64,000 bases of DNA, taken from Caprimulgus europaeus. Lineage: Eukaryota > Chordata > Aves > Caprimulgiformes > Caprimulgidae. The position numbers and the translations under genes are program-made. Positions 63,430 to 64,000 of this stretch are shown in pieces; within the stretch, counting starts at the first letter, position 1; every line of letters begins with the position of its first letter. The notes beneath the pieces were generated by a model. It saw nothing but the letters and a program-made list of their open reading frames with translations. It ran no database searches and was not told where the DNA came from. Where the stretch lies: the NCBI GenBank assembly GCA_907165065.1, contig OU015543.1, forward strand, positions 10,915,501-10,979,500, in the 5' to 3' direction.

Positions 63430-63486
63430 ATAAAATAAAATAAAATAAAATAAAATAAAATAAAATAAAATAAAATAAAATAAAAT
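63430..63486. repeat. (TAAAA)n microsatellite
   Basis: About 55 bases of pure TAAAA repeats, intron 1 of gene A. Confidence 0.97.
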
Positions 63487-63616
63487 ATCCCCTCCCCAGA
63501 CCCTTTCAATGTCGCCTCCTCACCTTCCCCCCCTCCCCACAGCCACAAACCCTCCGAAATACCGTGAATCAGGAACCCGCAGCGGAACGCCGCGCACCGC
63601 AGGTGCGGCCAAACCC

Positions 63617-63810
63617 CTCCTCTTCCTCCCCTCCTCCTCCTCTTCCTCCTCTTCCTCTCCTCCTCCTTTTCCTCCTCTCCTCCTCCTCCTCCTTCTCTCC
63701 TCTTCCTCTCCTTTTCCTCCCCTTCTCTTCCTCCTCCTCCTCCTTCCTCCTCTCCTCCTTCCTCCTCTCCTCCTCCTCTTCCCCCTCTCCTCTTCCTCCT
63801 CCTCTTCCCG
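63617..63810. repeat. Polypyrimidine (CCTCCT)n tract at the gene A 5' end
   Basis: About 190 bases of C/T only, with CCTCCTCCTCTTCC units; purine-rich GGAGGA on the transcript strand, just downstream of the candidate exon 1 donor. Confidence 0.95.
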
Positions 63811-63829
63811 TTTCACACACCCCGGTCCA

Positions 63830-64000
63830 GCAGCCGTTCCCCCCCCTCCCCCGGTGCTCACCGGTTCCGCAGCGGAACAGGACGCAGCGCTCCCGGCCGG
63901 GCGCGGAGCGAGGGGCCGGCCCGAGCCACCAGCACCGCCCCAAAGAGCAGCGGGGCGGAGTGGGGCGGAGCGGGGGTGCTCACCCCCCTCCCACGGCCGC
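63830..64000 (-). promoter_or_regulatory. CpG-rich promoter region of gene A (truncated by window end)
   Basis: The last 170 bases are strongly GC- and CpG-rich, with repeated GGGGCGGAG boxes (Sp1-type GC boxes) at about 63953-63972 and no TATA box. The block sits upstream of gene A in its transcription direction, which suggests a CpG-island promoter. It continues past the window, so a divergent neighbour sharing it cannot be excluded. Confidence 0.5.
63862..63960 (-). other. Candidate non-coding exon 1 of gene A
   Basis: On the minus strand the GC-rich block contains a good 5' splice site, AACCG|GTGAGCAC, with the exon ending at 63862. A leader exon is required because exon 2 begins with an acceptor 9 nt before the ATG. 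The transcription start is unknown, so the right boundary is approximate. A second GTGAGCACC donor lies at 63983. Confidence 0.4.

Overview
The window is vertebrate nuclear DNA, almost certainly from a bird. Thirteen CR1 LINE fragments are visible, some ending in the avian ATTCTGTG octamer tail, together with a class II avian-type solo LTR, compact introns and very many A/T-rich simple repeats. Exons were assembled by hand from reading frames, AG/GT splice sites and phase continuity. No alignment or database search was run.

Two head-to-tail ABC transporter genes of the ABCA5-related group (ABCA8/9/10-like) occupy nearly everything, both on the minus strand. Gene A runs from a CpG-rich promoter at the right edge (about 63.86-64.0 kb), through a start codon at 59864, to a stop at 26095. 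It is full length: TMD1, NBD1, TMD2, NBD2, about 1,647 residues if its missing exon has the paralogue's length. Thirty-seven coding exons are visible. Coding exon 6 (predicted 227 nt) is not in the sequence and should lie in or beside the run of 35 Ns at 53871-53905, which follows a long poly-G tract. Gene B starts at 16581 and runs off the left edge inside exon 26 of the same exon scheme. It shows TMD1, NBD1 and most of TMD2 (about 1,160 codons). The paralogues share intron phases throughout and many identical exon lengths, so they arose by tandem duplication.

Layout: 1-16.6 kb gene B exons 26 to 2; 16.6-26.1 kb intergenic, with possible 5' exons and promoter of gene B and several tandem repeats; 26.1-59.9 kb gene A exons 39 to 2; 59.9-63.9 kb intron 1 of gene A with a minisatellite of roughly 47 bp; 63.9-64 kb CpG-rich 5' end. 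Introns hold CR1 fragments, one solo LTR and many long arrays, several of which directly abut splice sites.

Both products should be multi-pass membrane proteins that couple ATP hydrolysis to lipid or amphiphile movement, as inferred from the family. The most interesting local observations are: four in-phase tandem copies of the 3' splice site of gene A exon 17, which could add 14, 29 or 44 residues in frame; a gene A intron 4 made almost wholly of two satellites and open in all three transcript-strand frames; an intron 1 array that repeats donor-like and acceptor-like motifs; a GC-AG intron in gene B; and divergent catalytic motifs in the nucleotide-binding domains.
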